From contig NZ_KI912443.1 of NCBI RefSeq assembly GCF_000518485.1, positions 277,205 to 341,204 of the forward strand: a stretch of 64,000 nucleotides of DNA. Direction: 5' to 3'. Below the pieces are notes generated by a model that was given only the letters and a program-made list of their open reading frames with translations, had not been told where the DNA came from and did no database searches. The stretch comes from Olleya marilimosa CAM030 (GTDB taxonomy: Bacteria > Bacteroidota > Bacteroidia > Flavobacteriales > Flavobacteriaceae). Position 1 is the stretch's first letter, and every line of letters begins with the position of its first letter. The translations under genes were made by a program, and so were the position numbers. This document shows positions 8,895 through 18,004 of this stretch, one piece after another.

Positions 8895-9845
8895 ATGACA
8901 GGACGCGTATACAAATCTACAGGTAGTTGGTACACAGTAAAGACCGAATTAGGTCAGACTTACGAGTGTAGAATAAAAGGGAAGTTTAGACTTAAAGATA
9001 TAAAAAGCACAAATCCAATTGCTGTTGGAGATTTTGTGGACTTTGAATTGGATACAAAATCTGACCAAGAAACAGGTGTGATTAACACCATTCATGACAG
9101 ACAAAACTATATTGTCCGTAAATCAGTAAATCTATCTAAACAAACACATATCATTGCATCAAACATTGATCAAGTTTTTTTGTTGGTGACCATAGATAAT
9201 CCACCAACATTTACAAGTTTTATAGATCGGTTTTTAGTAACAGCAGAGGCTTATGATATTAAAGCGGTTTTATTATTTAATAAAATTGATACATACGATC
9301 AAGACACTTTAGATGAGGTAAGATATTTGGCTCATGTTTACAGACAAATTGGATATGAATGTATAGGTATTTCGGCTACGACCGGAAAAAATCTAGACCA
9401 AGTTAAAAGCTTAATGGAAGGTAAGGTTAGCATGTTTACAGGACATTCTGGTGTTGGAAAATCAACATTAGTTAATGCTATAGAGCCTACTTTGGACTTA
9501 AAAACTAAAGCCATATCTATGCAGCATATGCAAGGTCAACATACCACAACGTTTGCTGAGATGTTTGATTTAAGTTTTGATGCTAAAATTATTGACACAC
9601 CTGGAATTAAAGGTTTTGGCGTGGTTGATATGGAAAAGGAAGAAATTGGAGATTATTTTCCTGAGTTTTTTGCTTTAAAACAAAATTGTAAATTTAACAA
9701 CTGTTTACATATCGAAGAACCTAAATGTGCTGTTAAAGAAGCTTTAGAGAAAGATGAAATTGCAGCATCACGATACAAAAGTTATGTGCAAATTGTAGAA
9801 GGAGACGAGGAACATTATAGAACCGATATTTGGAATCAGGAATAA
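8895..9845 (+). CDS. rsgA: Ribosome small-subunit biogenesis GTPase RsgA
   Basis: 316 aa circularly permuted GTPase that acts late in 30S maturation. Order of parts: N-terminal OB fold (residues 1-70), then G4 NKID (about 131-134) before G1 GHSGVGKST (about 183-191) and G3 DTPGIKGFG, and a C-terminal zinc site built from CKFNNCLHIEEPKC. All expected metal and nucleotide ligands are present. dtd follows with no intervening base, suggesting an rsgA-dtd-10300 operon. Confidence 0.95.
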   Translation: MTGRVYKSTGSWYTVKTELGQTYECRIKGKFRLKDIKSTNPIAVGDFVDFELDTKSDQETGVINTIHDRQNYIVRKSVNLSKQTHIIASNIDQVFLLVTIDNPPTFTSFIDRFLVTAEAYDIKAVLLFNKIDTYDQDTLDEVRYLAHVYRQIGYECIGISATTGKNLDQVKSLMEGKVSMFTGHSGVGKSTLVNAIEPTLDLKTKAISMQHMQGQHTTTFAEMFDLSFDAKIIDTPGIKGFGVVDMEKEEIGDYFPEFFALKQNCKFNNCLHIEEPKCAVKEALEKDEIAASRYKSYVQIVEGDEEHYRTDIWNQE

Positions 9846-10298
9846 ATGAAAGCAGTCATTCAAAGAGTTAGTAAAGCAAGCGTAACTATTGAAGGTGATT
9901 TAGTAGCTAATATTAACTGTGGACTACTAATTTTACTAGGTATTGTAGAGCAGGATACGCAAGAGGATATTGATTGGTTAGTCAACAAAATTAGTAATTG
10001 TCGCATATTTAATGATGACAATCAAGTAATGAATAGGTCATTAATAGACATAAATGGTGAGGCGTTGGTGGTAAGCCAATTTACACTACATGCAAGTACC
10101 AAAAAAGGAAATAGACCAAGTTATATAAAAGCAGCAAAACCTGAAATTGCAATCCCATTATATGAAGCTTTTGTAAAACAAATACAATCTGTTTTAAGTA
10201 AGACTGTTCAAACAGGTCAGTTTGGCGCAGATATGAAAGTGGAGTTGTTAAATGATGGTCCAGTGACAATAATTATGGATTCTAAAAATAAAGAATAA
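9846..10298 (+). CDS. dtd: D-aminoacyl-tRNA deacylase
   Basis: 150 aa, the full length of the family. Hydrolyses D-amino acids mis-charged on tRNA. N-terminus MKAVIQRVSKASVTI, active-site SQFTL (about 78-82) and the Gly-cisPro motif region NDGPVT (about 138-143) are intact. Immediately abuts rsgA. Confidence 0.95.
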   Translation: MKAVIQRVSKASVTIEGDLVANINCGLLILLGIVEQDTQEDIDWLVNKISNCRIFNDDNQVMNRSLIDINGEALVVSQFTLHASTKKGNRPSYIKAAKPEIAIPLYEAFVKQIQSVLSKTVQTGQFGADMKVELLNDGPVTIIMDSKNKE

Positions 10299-10299
10299 A

Positions 10300-10494
10300 G
10301 TGAAAAAAAAGGTGATCACATTTTTTGTAGCAGCATTGTTTTATGGTATTTTAAGTTATCTAATTAATTATTTTGTAAAATCTGATTATACAAATAATCA
10401 AATCATAAATATGTCCATCTTTTTTGGTGTGGCAATGGGTTTATTTGAAACTTTAGTTAGACCACTAATTTTTAAAAGACGTAATACAAAGTAA
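10300..10494 (+). CDS. Small two-helix membrane protein
   Basis: 64 aa from a GTG start, 1 nt after dtd. Two hydrophobic segments (VITFFVAALFYGILSYLINYF about 5-25, and IINMSIFFGVAMGLFETLV about 35-53) with a basic C-terminus (FKRRNTK) predict a hairpin in the inner membrane. No family recognised; operon position supports it being real. Confidence 0.6.
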   Translation: MKKKVITFFVAALFYGILSYLINYFVKSDYTNNQIINMSIFFGVAMGLFETLVRPLIFKRRNTK

Positions 10495-10578
10495 AAAAGT
10501 AGTTGTAATAAGTATTTTATTCAGGTCATTTTTTTACGTTTTCTACAAATTTTATATATTGGTGTTTAATTATTTTAA

Positions 10579-12480
10579 ATGTCTATAACTTCACTATTTA
10601 AAAGTATTTTTTTTATACTTTTTTTCTCCGTAAACACCTTTGCTCAAGATACGTATCAAGCACTTTTAATTGATTCGGATTTAAAAAAAAATGCCAACGC
10701 AATTATTAGATCTAGTCATACCGAAATAACTATTGATGCTAGAGATAAGTTAATAACTAAACAGCAACGTGTGGTTACTGTACTAAATAAATATGGTCAA
10801 AAACACGAAGGTGCTTATGTATATTATGATGATTCTAAATCCATAAAAACACTAGAGGCAGTAATATATGATGCTTTTGGAAAAGAAGTTAAAAAGTATA
10901 AAAAAAGAGATTTTTTAGATTTAAGTGTAGCAGATGGTGTTTCTATATTTAATGATAATAGAGCCAAGCGTATAGATTATACACCTAGTGCTTATCCATA
11001 TACGATTGTTTTTAATTTAGAAACAATATCTACAAATACTGCATTTTTACCGCAGTGGTATCCTATAGAAGGCTATCATGTAAGTACAGAACATTCTTCA
11101 GTAAAAATAATCAATAATTCAGAGATACAATTAAGCTTTAAGGAAACAAATTTAGAAGATTTTAAAATCGAAAAACCTTCTGAATTTTATTACGAAGCTA
11201 AAAATATATCTGCTTTAAGTAACGAAGCCTATAGTCCGTCCTTTACACAAATAGTACCATCTGTAAAATTTGCGCTTAAACAATTTAGCATGGAAAGTGT
11301 AGCAGGTGAAAATACAGATTGGAATGAGTTTGGAAAATGGATTAATGACAAGTTAATTGCAGGAACGCAAGATTTACCAGAAACAGTAAAATTAGAAATT
11401 TTAAACCTTACAGCAGATGCAAAAACACCTCTAGATAAAGCTAAAATTGTGTATAATTATATGCAAAATAAAACACGCTACATTAGTGTGCAAATTGGTA
11501 TTGGAGGCTGGAAGCCTATGCTAGCAAGTGATGTTGATAGGTTAGGTTACGGAGATTGTAAAGGTTTGTCAAATTATACTAAGGCACTATTGGACGTTGT
11601 TGGTGTACAATCTTATTACACCATCGTTTATGGTGACTCAGATATTAGAGATATAGATGCTACCTTTTCATCCTTACAAGGTAATCACGCCATTTTATCA
11701 ATTCCAGATAATGACAGCTACATTACGTTAGAATGTACAAGCCAAACCGTTCCGTTTGGTTATAATGCTAATTTTACGGACGACAGAGATGTACTAATAG
11801 TTACACCTACAGGAGGTCAAATAGTGCATACTAAAGCCTATGCTACAAATGAAAATTCTCAAATAACTAAAGCCACAGTTAATTTAGATATTAGCGGAAA
11901 TATTAACGCCAAAATAAATATAAAATCTAAGGGTACACAATATTCTAAATATAGAAGGTTAGAAGCTCAAACCGAAAAAGAAAATATTTTAGATTATAAA
12001 GCGTATTTTGATGGGATTAATAATATTCAAATAACTAATTTATTATTTAATAATGACAAAGATAGTATTGAGTTTGAAGAGCAAATAGCTTTAAATGCCA
12101 AAAACTATGCTAAAAAAGCAGGTAATAGATTGTTGTTTGAGCCCAACCTATTTAATAAGTCAAAAAACATACCTCCAAAATATGCAAACCGTAAATTACC
12201 ATTTAAAATAGACAGAGGTTTTGTAGATATTGACCAGTACACAATAGTATTACCTAACAATTTAAAAGTAGAAGCGCTACAAGAGGATGTTACTATAAAA
12301 AACAAGTTTGGAGAGTATCAATTTTCAATTACAAAAACAAATGAAAACACTTTAGTTTACAACAGGACGTTAACAATAAATAAAGGAGATTTCAATAAAG
12401 AAGACTATAAAGCCTATAGATTGTTTAGAGCCGAAGTTGCTAAGCACGATGCTTCAAAAATTGTATTGCAAATAATCTAA
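10579..12480 (+). CDS. Secreted DUF3857 / transglutaminase-like protein
   Basis: 633 aa with a signal peptide ending near FAQ (residue 23). Residues about 60-240 match the DUF3857 domain often found before a transglutaminase-like core; the core follows with YMQNKTRYISVQIGIGGWKPM, the Cys motif GYGDCKGLSNY (about 324-334) and GNHAILSI, giving the Cys-His pair. The remainder is a beta-rich C-terminal domain. Proteins of this type are common periplasmic or surface proteins in Bacteroidota with no fixed role. Monocistronic. Confidence 0.8.
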   Translation: MSITSLFKSIFFILFFSVNTFAQDTYQALLIDSDLKKNANAIIRSSHTEITIDARDKLITKQQRVVTVLNKYGQKHEGAYVYYDDSKSIKTLEAVIYDAFGKEVKKYKKRDFLDLSVADGVSIFNDNRAKRIDYTPSAYPYTIVFNLETISTNTAFLPQWYPIEGYHVSTEHSSVKIINNSEIQLSFKETNLEDFKIEKPSEFYYEAKNISALSNEAYSPSFTQIVPSVKFALKQFSMESVAGENTDWNEFGKWINDKLIAGTQDLPETVKLEILNLTADAKTPLDKAKIVYNYMQNKTRYISVQIGIGGWKPMLASDVDRLGYGDCKGLSNYTKALLDVVGVQSYYTIVYGDSDIRDIDATFSSLQGNHAILSIPDNDSYITLECTSQTVPFGYNANFTDDRDVLIVTPTGGQIVHTKAYATNENSQITKATVNLDISGNINAKINIKSKGTQYSKYRRLEAQTEKENILDYKAYFDGINNIQITNLLFNNDKDSIEFEEQIALNAKNYAKKAGNRLLFEPNLFNKSKNIPPKYANRKLPFKIDRGFVDIDQYTIVLPNNLKVEALQEDVTIKNKFGEYQFSITKTNENTLVYNRTLTINKGDFNKEDYKAYRLFRAEVAKHDASKIVLQII

Positions 12481-12606
12481 GCTTTAAAAACTAGTAATTT
12501 TAAAAGCGTAATTAGTTTTACATATTTAGCAAAACAAACTAGTGACACAATTCAAATAGTAGTAAATTTATAAATTGAAAAAAAAGTACTTAAAAAAGTT
12601 AAAAAA

Positions 12607-12933
12607 ATGGACATTAAAAACGCACAGTTAGAGGTAGATAATTGGATTAAAAATCATGGTGTTCGTTATTTTAACGAGCTTACTAATATGGCACAATTAA
12701 CTGAAGAGGTTGGTGAAGTTGCACGTATTATAGCTAGACGTTATGGAGAGCAAAGCGAAAAAGAGTCTGATAAAAATAAAGATTTAGGAGAAGAGCTTGC
12801 AGACGTTATGTTTGTGGTATTATGTTTGGCAAATCAAACAGGAATAGATCTTCAGGAAGCTTTTGATAAAAAACTAGACCTAAAAACTAAGCGTGATCAC
12901 GACAGACATCACAACAATCAAAAATTAAAATAA
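12607..12933 (+). CDS. MazG-like nucleotide pyrophosphohydrolase
   Basis: 108 aa, single MazG-type domain. The metal-binding residues EEVGEVARI (about 37-45) and the helix EELADVMFVVLCLA (about 65-78) match the EExxE...ExxD pattern of the all-alpha NTP pyrophosphatases. It probably removes aberrant nucleotides. A 20-bp palindrome and 36 nt separate it from aroA. Confidence 0.85.
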   Translation: MDIKNAQLEVDNWIKNHGVRYFNELTNMAQLTEEVGEVARIIARRYGEQSEKESDKNKDLGEELADVMFVVLCLANQTGIDLQEAFDKKLDLKTKRDHDRHHNNQKLK

Positions 12934-12940
12934 AGTACTA

Positions 12941-12960
12941 ATTTCTGTTATAACAGAAAT
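12941..12960. repeat. 20-bp perfect palindrome before aroA
   Basis: ATTTCTGTTA/TAACAGAAAT, perfectly self-complementary, ends 9 nt before the aroA ATG. It could be an operator for a dimeric repressor or an RNA hairpin next to the translation start. It has no T-tract, so it is not an obvious terminator. Confidence 0.5.
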
Positions 12961-12969
12961 CCTTTAATT

Positions 12970-14202
12970 ATGAATTTACACTTACACCAATCAACAATAC
13001 AACCAACTAACGCTATCCAAATTACAGGATCAAAAAGCGAATCAAATAGACTGTTATTGTTGCAAGCTTTATATCCTGAAATTAAAATAAATAATATATC
13101 AAACAGTGACGATTCGGTTTTAATGGCTAAAGCCTTAGCCTCAAAAGATACGGTTATAGACATACATCATGCTGGAACAGCAATGCGATTTTTAACAGCG
13201 TATTTTTCAACACAAGAAGGCAGAACCATAGAGCTTACAGGATCTAAACGCATGAAAGAGCGTCCCATTGCTATTTTAGTTGATGCCTTAAATCAATTAG
13301 GAGCAGAGATTACTTATAAAGAAAACCAAGGGTTTCCACCATTACTAATTACTGGTAAAAAGTTAACCAATAACAAAGTGACACTTCAGGCTAATGTAAG
13401 TAGTCAGTATATTTCAGCACTATTATTAGTAGCTTCAAAATTAGAAAACGGACTAGAATTGACGCTTGAAGGCGAAATTACGTCTGTACCATACATTAAC
13501 ATGACTTTAAGCTTATTGGAAGAGATTGGGACAAAAACCAAATTTCAGGATAATGTAATTACCATTTACCCACAACAGCAACTAGCTGATAAAACGCAAC
13601 AATTAACAGTAGAAAGTGATTGGTCATCAGCATCCTATTTTTATAGTATAGTAGCAATGTCTGCAATAGGTACAACAATTTCGTTATCATCATATAAGCA
13701 AAACAGCCTGCAAGGAGATTCCGCTTTAGCGACAATTTATAACGCATTTGGTGTGACCACAACCTTTAAAAACAATACAGTTGTCCTTCAAAAAACCGAA
13801 GCAACATCACCAGATACTAAAATTAATTTCGATTTAAAAAATGCGCCAGATATTGCGCAAACTATTTCGGTAACCGCATTTGGATTGGGATTAGAGTGTC
13901 ACTTAACAGGATTACATACCCTTAAAATTAAAGAAACAGACCGTTTAGTAGCCTTAAAAACCGAAATTGAAAAATTAGGAGGACAAGTAGCTATTACAGA
14001 TAATAGCCTAACATTAAAAAAAGCAATTAATTGGCATCAAAATGTTACTATAGCAACCTATAATGACCACAGGATGGCTATGGCATTTGCACCATTAGCC
14101 TTAAAAGTGCCAATAATTATAGAAGACTCAAAAGTAGTCTCTAAATCTTATCCAACGTTTTGGGACGATTTGGCTGCTTTAGGCTTCATTTTTAGTGTTT
14201 AA
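12970..14202 (+). CDS. aroA: 3-phosphoshikimate 1-carboxyvinyltransferase (EPSP synthase)
   Basis: 410 aa, slightly shorter than the proteobacterial enzyme. Adds the enolpyruvyl group of PEP to shikimate 3-phosphate, the sixth step of the shikimate pathway. Motifs: GSKSESNRLLLLQAL (18-32, phosphoshikimate binding), HAGTAMRFLTAYF (PEP-site loop), RPIAILVDALNQLGA, SDWSSASYF and the KETDRLVAL segment near residue 318. It lies 4.7 kb from the attenuated aromatic operon and is not obviously co-regulated with it. Confidence 0.93.
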   Translation: MNLHLHQSTIQPTNAIQITGSKSESNRLLLLQALYPEIKINNISNSDDSVLMAKALASKDTVIDIHHAGTAMRFLTAYFSTQEGRTIELTGSKRMKERPIAILVDALNQLGAEITYKENQGFPPLLITGKKLTNNKVTLQANVSSQYISALLLVASKLENGLELTLEGEITSVPYINMTLSLLEEIGTKTKFQDNVITIYPQQQLADKTQQLTVESDWSSASYFYSIVAMSAIGTTISLSSYKQNSLQGDSALATIYNAFGVTTTFKNNTVVLQKTEATSPDTKINFDLKNAPDIAQTISVTAFGLGLECHLTGLHTLKIKETDRLVALKTEIEKLGGQVAITDNSLTLKKAINWHQNVTIATYNDHRMAMAFAPLALKVPIIIEDSKVVSKSYPTFWDDLAALGFIFSV

Positions 14203-14224
14203 TAAATAATAAATGGTCATTTAC

Positions 14225-14256
14225 TTGACAACGCCTATCTCCAGATTGTATATTTG
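14225..14256 (+). promoter_or_regulatory. queA promoter
   Basis: TTG 14225-14227 and a perfect -7 TATATTTG at 14249-14256, 21 nt apart. The queA ATG lies 33 nt further on. It is one of the clearest Bacteroidota-type promoters in the window. Confidence 0.65.
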
Positions 14257-14288
14257 CAATCTTGTTAACTTAACATCTATATTAATAA

Positions 14289-15338
14289 ATGAAATTATCA
14301 CACTTCAATTTTGAACTACCTGAAGAGCTATTAGCAGAATATCCTGCAGAAAACAGAGACGAGTCTCGTTTGATGGTTTTAAACCGAAAAGAGCAAACTA
14401 TCGAACACAAAATGTTTAAAGACTTAATCGAGTATTTTGACGAGAAAGATGTGATGATTCTTAACAACACCAAAGTATTTCCTGCACGTTTATTTGGTAA
14501 CAAAGAAAAAACTGGAGCAAGAATCGAAGTGTTTTTATTACGCGAGCTTAACCAAGAACAACGTCTTTGGGACGTATTAGTAGATCCAGCACGTAAAATA
14601 CGTATTGGTAACAAATTATACTTTGGAGACGACGAGACGTTAGTAGCAGAAGTTATTGACAACACAACATCTAGAGGACGTACATTACGTTTTTTATATG
14701 ATGGATCATACCAAGAGTTTAGAATCAAACTACAAGAATTAGGAGAAACACCTTTACCTAAATATATTAAAAGAGAAGTAGAGCCAGAAGACGAAGACCG
14801 TTACCAAACCATTTACGCAAAAGAAGAAGGTGCAGTAGCAGCTCCAACAGCAGGACTTCACTTTTCTAAGCACTTATTAAAGCGTTTAGAAATCAAAGGT
14901 GTAGACTTTGCAGAAGTAACTTTACACGTAGGTTTAGGAACTTTTAATCCAGTAGAAGTAGAAGATTTATCTAAACACAAAATGGATAGCGAAGAGCTTA
15001 AAATTGAAGCTAAAGCTGTTGAGGTAATCAACAATGCTAAAAAAGATAAACGTCGTATTTGCGCAGTTGGTACAACAGCAATGCGTGCAATAGAAAGCTC
15101 AGTATCTTCAAGCGGAACACTAAACGAAATAGAAGGATGGACCAACAAATTTATCTTTCCACCATACGACTTTAGCATCGCAAACGCAATGATTACTAAC
15201 TTCCACACGCCAAAATCTACACTATTAATGATGGTGTCAGCATTTGCAGGACACGACTTCATGAAAAAAGCATACGAAGAAGCAGTAAAAGAAAAATACA
15301 AGTTTTACAGTTATGGAGACGCGATGTTAATCATCTAA
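14289..15338 (+). CDS. queA: S-adenosylmethionine:tRNA ribosyltransferase-isomerase
   Basis: 349 aa. Transfers and isomerises the ribose of SAM onto preQ1-tRNA to make epoxyqueuosine in the wobble position. Family signatures: [26 protein letters not shown] at the N-terminus, [19 protein letters not shown] (about 180-189), [16 protein letters not shown] and [19 protein letters not shown]. Full length. Followed by a terminator, then rlmN. Confidence 0.95.
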   Translation: MKLSHFNFELPEELLAEYPAENRDESRLMVLNRKEQTIEHKMFKDLIEYFDEKDVMILNNTKVFPARLFGNKEKTGARIEVFLLRELNQEQRLWDVLVDPARKIRIGNKLYFGDDETLVAEVIDNTTSRGRTLRFLYDGSYQEFRIKLQELGETPLPKYIKREVEPEDEDRYQTIYAKEEGAVAAPTAGLHFSKHLLKRLEIKGVDFAEVTLHVGLGTFNPVEVEDLSKHKMDSEELKIEAKAVEVINNAKKDKRRICAVGTTAMRAIESSVSSSGTLNEIEGWTNKFIFPPYDFSIANAMITNFHTPKSTLLMMVSAFAGHDFMKKAYEEAVKEKYKFYSYGDAMLII

Positions 15339-15358
15339 TCCTATCAATATAAATTACT

Positions 15359-15398
15359 AAAACCTCTTTTCACTTTAATTAGTAAAGGAGGTTTTTTT
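15359..15398 (+). terminator. Terminator after queA
   Basis: AAACCTC... / ...GAGGTTTTTTT hairpin with a 20-nt AT-rich loop region and a T-tract, 20 nt after the queA stop. Confidence 0.7.
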
Positions 15399-15399
15399 A

Positions 15400-15465
15400 T
15401 GGCATTACCCAAGGGTCGCGCTCTCGACAGTCGCTTTGCATTTGCTTTAAGGCAAATGCAAGAGC
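15400..15465. repeat. GC-richer intergenic hairpin element
   Basis: This stretch is much richer in GC than its surroundings (GGGTCGCGCTCTCGAC) and ends in an exact inverted repeat TTGCATTTGC (15436-15445) / GCAAATGCAA (15452-15461). A 77-codon open frame runs through it but has no homology I recognise. I read it as a decayed intergenic repeat, not a gene. Confidence 0.4.
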
Positions 15466-15567
15466 TTCAACAAATGTCTCCATCGCTAATGCACATGCCA
15501 AAGACCAGTTTTAAAATAATCTACAGTAAATCGTCAATCCTAATTCGTAAATCAATAAACGATTCAC

Positions 15568-15575
15568 TATTTTTG
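15568..15575 (+). promoter_or_regulatory. -7 element of rlmN
   Basis: Perfect TATTTTTG ending 7 nt before the rlmN ATG at 15583, so the mRNA is predicted to have almost no 5' leader. Confidence 0.5.
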
Positions 15576-15582
15576 CATTCCA

Positions 15583-16623
15583 ATGGAAATCAAGAAAAAA
15601 GACATACGCGCATTAAGCAAGGACCAACTTAGAGACTTCTTTCAAAAAGAAGGAGACAAAGCCTTTAGAGGTAATCAAGTTTACGAGTGGTTATGGAGCA
15701 AAGGTGCACATACCTTTGAGGATATGACCAACCTATCCAAAGAGACGCGTCAAATGCTAGAAGACCACTTTGTAATAAACCATATCAAAGTAGACGTAAT
15801 GCAGCGTAGTAGTGATGGTACAGTAAAAAACGCAGTACGCTTACATGACAATTTAGTAGTCGAGTCCGTTTTAATACCTACAAAAACAAGGACTACAGCC
15901 TGCGTATCAAGTCAAGTTGGATGTAGTTTGGATTGTAAGTTTTGTGCAACAGCACGATTAAAACGCATGCGTAATCTAAATCCAGACGAGATTTACGATC
16001 AAGTAGTCGCAATAGACAGAGAAAGTAGACTGTACTTTGACAGACCATTAAGTAATATTGTATTTATGGGAATGGGAGAACCATTAATGAACTACAATAA
16101 CGTACTTAAAGCAATAGATAAAATAACATCACCAGAAGGATTAGGCATGTCGCCAAAGCGTATTGTGGTGTCTACATCAGGAGTGCCAAAAATGATTAAA
16201 AAAATGGCGGATGATGATGTAAAGTTTAAATTAGCAGTCTCACTGCACTCTGCAATTGACGAGGTTAGAACATCCATAATGCCTTTTAATGCAACCTTTC
16301 CGTTAGCAGATTTAAGAGAAGCATTAGTCTACTGGTACGAAAAAACAAAAAACCGTATCACCTATGAGTATGTGGTTTGGGAAGGTATAAATGACAAACG
16401 TAAAGACGTTGATGCATTGGTTCAATTTTGCAAATTTGCACCAAGTAAGGTTAATATAATTGAATATAACCCAATTGACGATGGTCAATTCCAACAAGCA
16501 AAATCTCAGGCAATTGATATGTATCAAAGTGTTTTAGAAGAAAATAACATAACCGTAACTATAAGACGTAGTAGAGGTAAGGATATTGATGCAGCATGTG
16601 GACAATTAGCTAATAAAGACTAA
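15583..16623 (+). CDS. rlmN: 23S rRNA (A2503-C2)/tRNA (A37-C2) methyltransferase RlmN
   Basis: 346 aa radical SAM methyltransferase. The [4Fe-4S] motif CSLDCKFC (about 115-122) is preceded by TACVSSQVG, and the C-terminal ACGQL supplies the second catalytic cysteine that carries the methylene intermediate. The GEPLMNY and SVSLHSA segments are also typical. Ends at a bidirectional terminator. Confidence 0.95.
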   Translation: MEIKKKDIRALSKDQLRDFFQKEGDKAFRGNQVYEWLWSKGAHTFEDMTNLSKETRQMLEDHFVINHIKVDVMQRSSDGTVKNAVRLHDNLVVESVLIPTKTRTTACVSSQVGCSLDCKFCATARLKRMRNLNPDEIYDQVVAIDRESRLYFDRPLSNIVFMGMGEPLMNYNNVLKAIDKITSPEGLGMSPKRIVVSTSGVPKMIKKMADDDVKFKLAVSLHSAIDEVRTSIMPFNATFPLADLREALVYWYEKTKNRITYEYVVWEGINDKRKDVDALVQFCKFAPSKVNIIEYNPIDDGQFQQAKSQAIDMYQSVLEENNITVTIRRSRGKDIDAACGQLANKD

Positions 16624-16643
16624 TTTCAAAATATTTTAAATAT

Positions 16644-16683
16644 AAAAAAGCGACTTTCAAATCAATTGAAAGTCGCTTTTTTT
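16644..16683. terminator. Bidirectional terminator
   Basis: Inverted repeat GCGACTTTCAA / TTGAAAGTCGC with A-tract before and T-tract after, between rlmN and the convergent T9SS cargo gene. Confidence 0.85.
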
Positions 16684-16699
16684 TATAATTATAACAATG

Positions 16700-17860
16700 T
16701 TATTCCTTAACAAACTTAAGCGTTTGCTTTTTGTCTTGAGTATTAATTGTCATTAAGTAAATACCATTATTTAAAGAGGCTACATTAATTAAGTTTTCAG
16801 TAATATCTGCACCTTTTCTGTTAATCACTAGTTGTCCTAGTTGGTTATATATTTCAACAGATTCAATAGCTAAGTCTGTTTTAATAGTTATAACATCTTT
16901 AGCAGGATTAGGATAAATACTAAAACTATTGTCTAATGTAAACTCATCAGTCGATAATGCAGGATCTGTTTCAGTTGTAAATGACCAAACAGCACTAGCA
17001 GTAGACCCAAAGCAATTAAAAGACTCAATAGACCAATAGTATGTCGTGTCATAAGCCCAGTTATAAGTAATACCGTTTCCATTAGTAGCACCATTTATAG
17101 TGCCAATATTTGTTCCTGCTGGATCTGTACCCAAAGATAAATTAAAAACGGTTGCAGATGGTCCAGGAGTCCAGTTAAACGGAGTAATTAAGGGTGTTGT
17201 ACCTGTAACATCTATAGCTACATTTGTGGCACCATTAGCAGGAGTAGTTGCAGTTGCAGCAGTAGGAGCAGTAGTTTCTGTACAAGAAAAGACCTTTACA
17301 TTGTCAAAAGCCCAAAAATAAGACCAATCTCCAACCCATCTAAACCTTACTTTTGCATTACTTACACCTGCCAATTGTGCAGATACATTATAAGATTTAA
17401 AACCAAAATCAAGGTCGTTTGCTCCACTAGTATTGTTTGTGCTGTTAAATAGTGCAACTTGTACCCAAGCTGTTCCATCAAATACTTCAACAAAACCATT
17501 ACCACCAATTTCTGCACGAATAACATGATTAAATGTTAATTGCACATCAGTTAATGCAGAAGCATCGAAAGTTGGACTTTCTAAATAAGTATCTTCAGCT
17601 TCACCATCATCACCCAAAGCATCACTATCAAAAATCGGATAACTTCCAGAAAAACCTTGATCATACAAAACAACGTTTCCTGCTCCAAAACCAGGAGCTT
17701 CTCCAGTGTTGTCAAATGACCAAACACCACCATTAGCAAGTTCAATATTAGACCAACCTGCAGGTGTGCTTAATCCTGCATCAAAATTTTCATCAATTAA
17801 AACTTGACCAAATGCAAATGAAGCAGTGAGAAATAAAAATAAAAATGTAATTTTTTTCAT
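16700..17860 (-). CDS. Secreted protein, choice-of-anchor J-like domain plus T9SS type A sorting domain
   Basis: 386 aa. Signal peptide (KITFLFLFLTASFAFGQ), then a beta-sandwich of the cleaved-adhesin / choice-of-anchor J type (about 22-195: LIDENFDAGLSTPAGWSN, LTFNHVIRAEIGGNGFVEVFDG, KVRFRWVGDWSYFWAFDNVKV), a fibronectin III-like region (about 200-300) and a C-terminal type A signal (FSIYPNPAKDVITIK...LNNGIYLMTI...KFVKE). It is exported by the type IX system and probably held on the cell surface. No catalytic motif is visible, so an adhesin or binding role is likely. Confidence 0.85.
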   Translation of the reverse strand: MKKITFLFLFLTASFAFGQVLIDENFDAGLSTPAGWSNIELANGGVWSFDNTGEAPGFGAGNVVLYDQGFSGSYPIFDSDALGDDGEAEDTYLESPTFDASALTDVQLTFNHVIRAEIGGNGFVEVFDGTAWVQVALFNSTNNTSGANDLDFGFKSYNVSAQLAGVSNAKVRFRWVGDWSYFWAFDNVKVFSCTETTAPTAATATTPANGATNVAIDVTGTTPLITPFNWTPGPSATVFNLSLGTDPAGTNIGTINGATNGNGITYNWAYDTTYYWSIESFNCFGSTASAVWSFTTETDPALSTDEFTLDNSFSIYPNPAKDVITIKTDLAIESVEIYNQLGQLVINRKGADITENLINVASLNNGIYLMTINTQDKKQTLKFVKE

Positions 17861-17970
17861 GTGTGTGTGTTTAAGGATTAATATGTTTAAATATACTAAA
17901 AATTAAAGCATTAGCTTTTTTTAGTATAAAAATTGCGAATTAATAATATTATGGTCTATTAGTTTATTCG

Positions 17971-17978
17971 TATTTTTG
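17971..17978 (+). promoter_or_regulatory. -7 element of the polyprenyl synthetase gene
   Basis: Perfect TATTTTTG, 26 nt before the TTG start at 18005. No clear -33 TTG at the expected distance. Confidence 0.4.
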
Positions 17979-18004
17979 GTATTACTAAAAGTTACATCTT
18001 TATT

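Noticed and set aside
8714..8935. 73-codon minus-strand ORF over the rsgA promoter
   Set aside because: It overlaps the start regions of two well-supported genes and has no protein-like features.
15399..15632. 77-codon ORF between queA and rlmN
   Set aside because: It spans a hairpin-rich intergenic element, overlaps the rlmN promoter and start, and shows no recognisable protein features.
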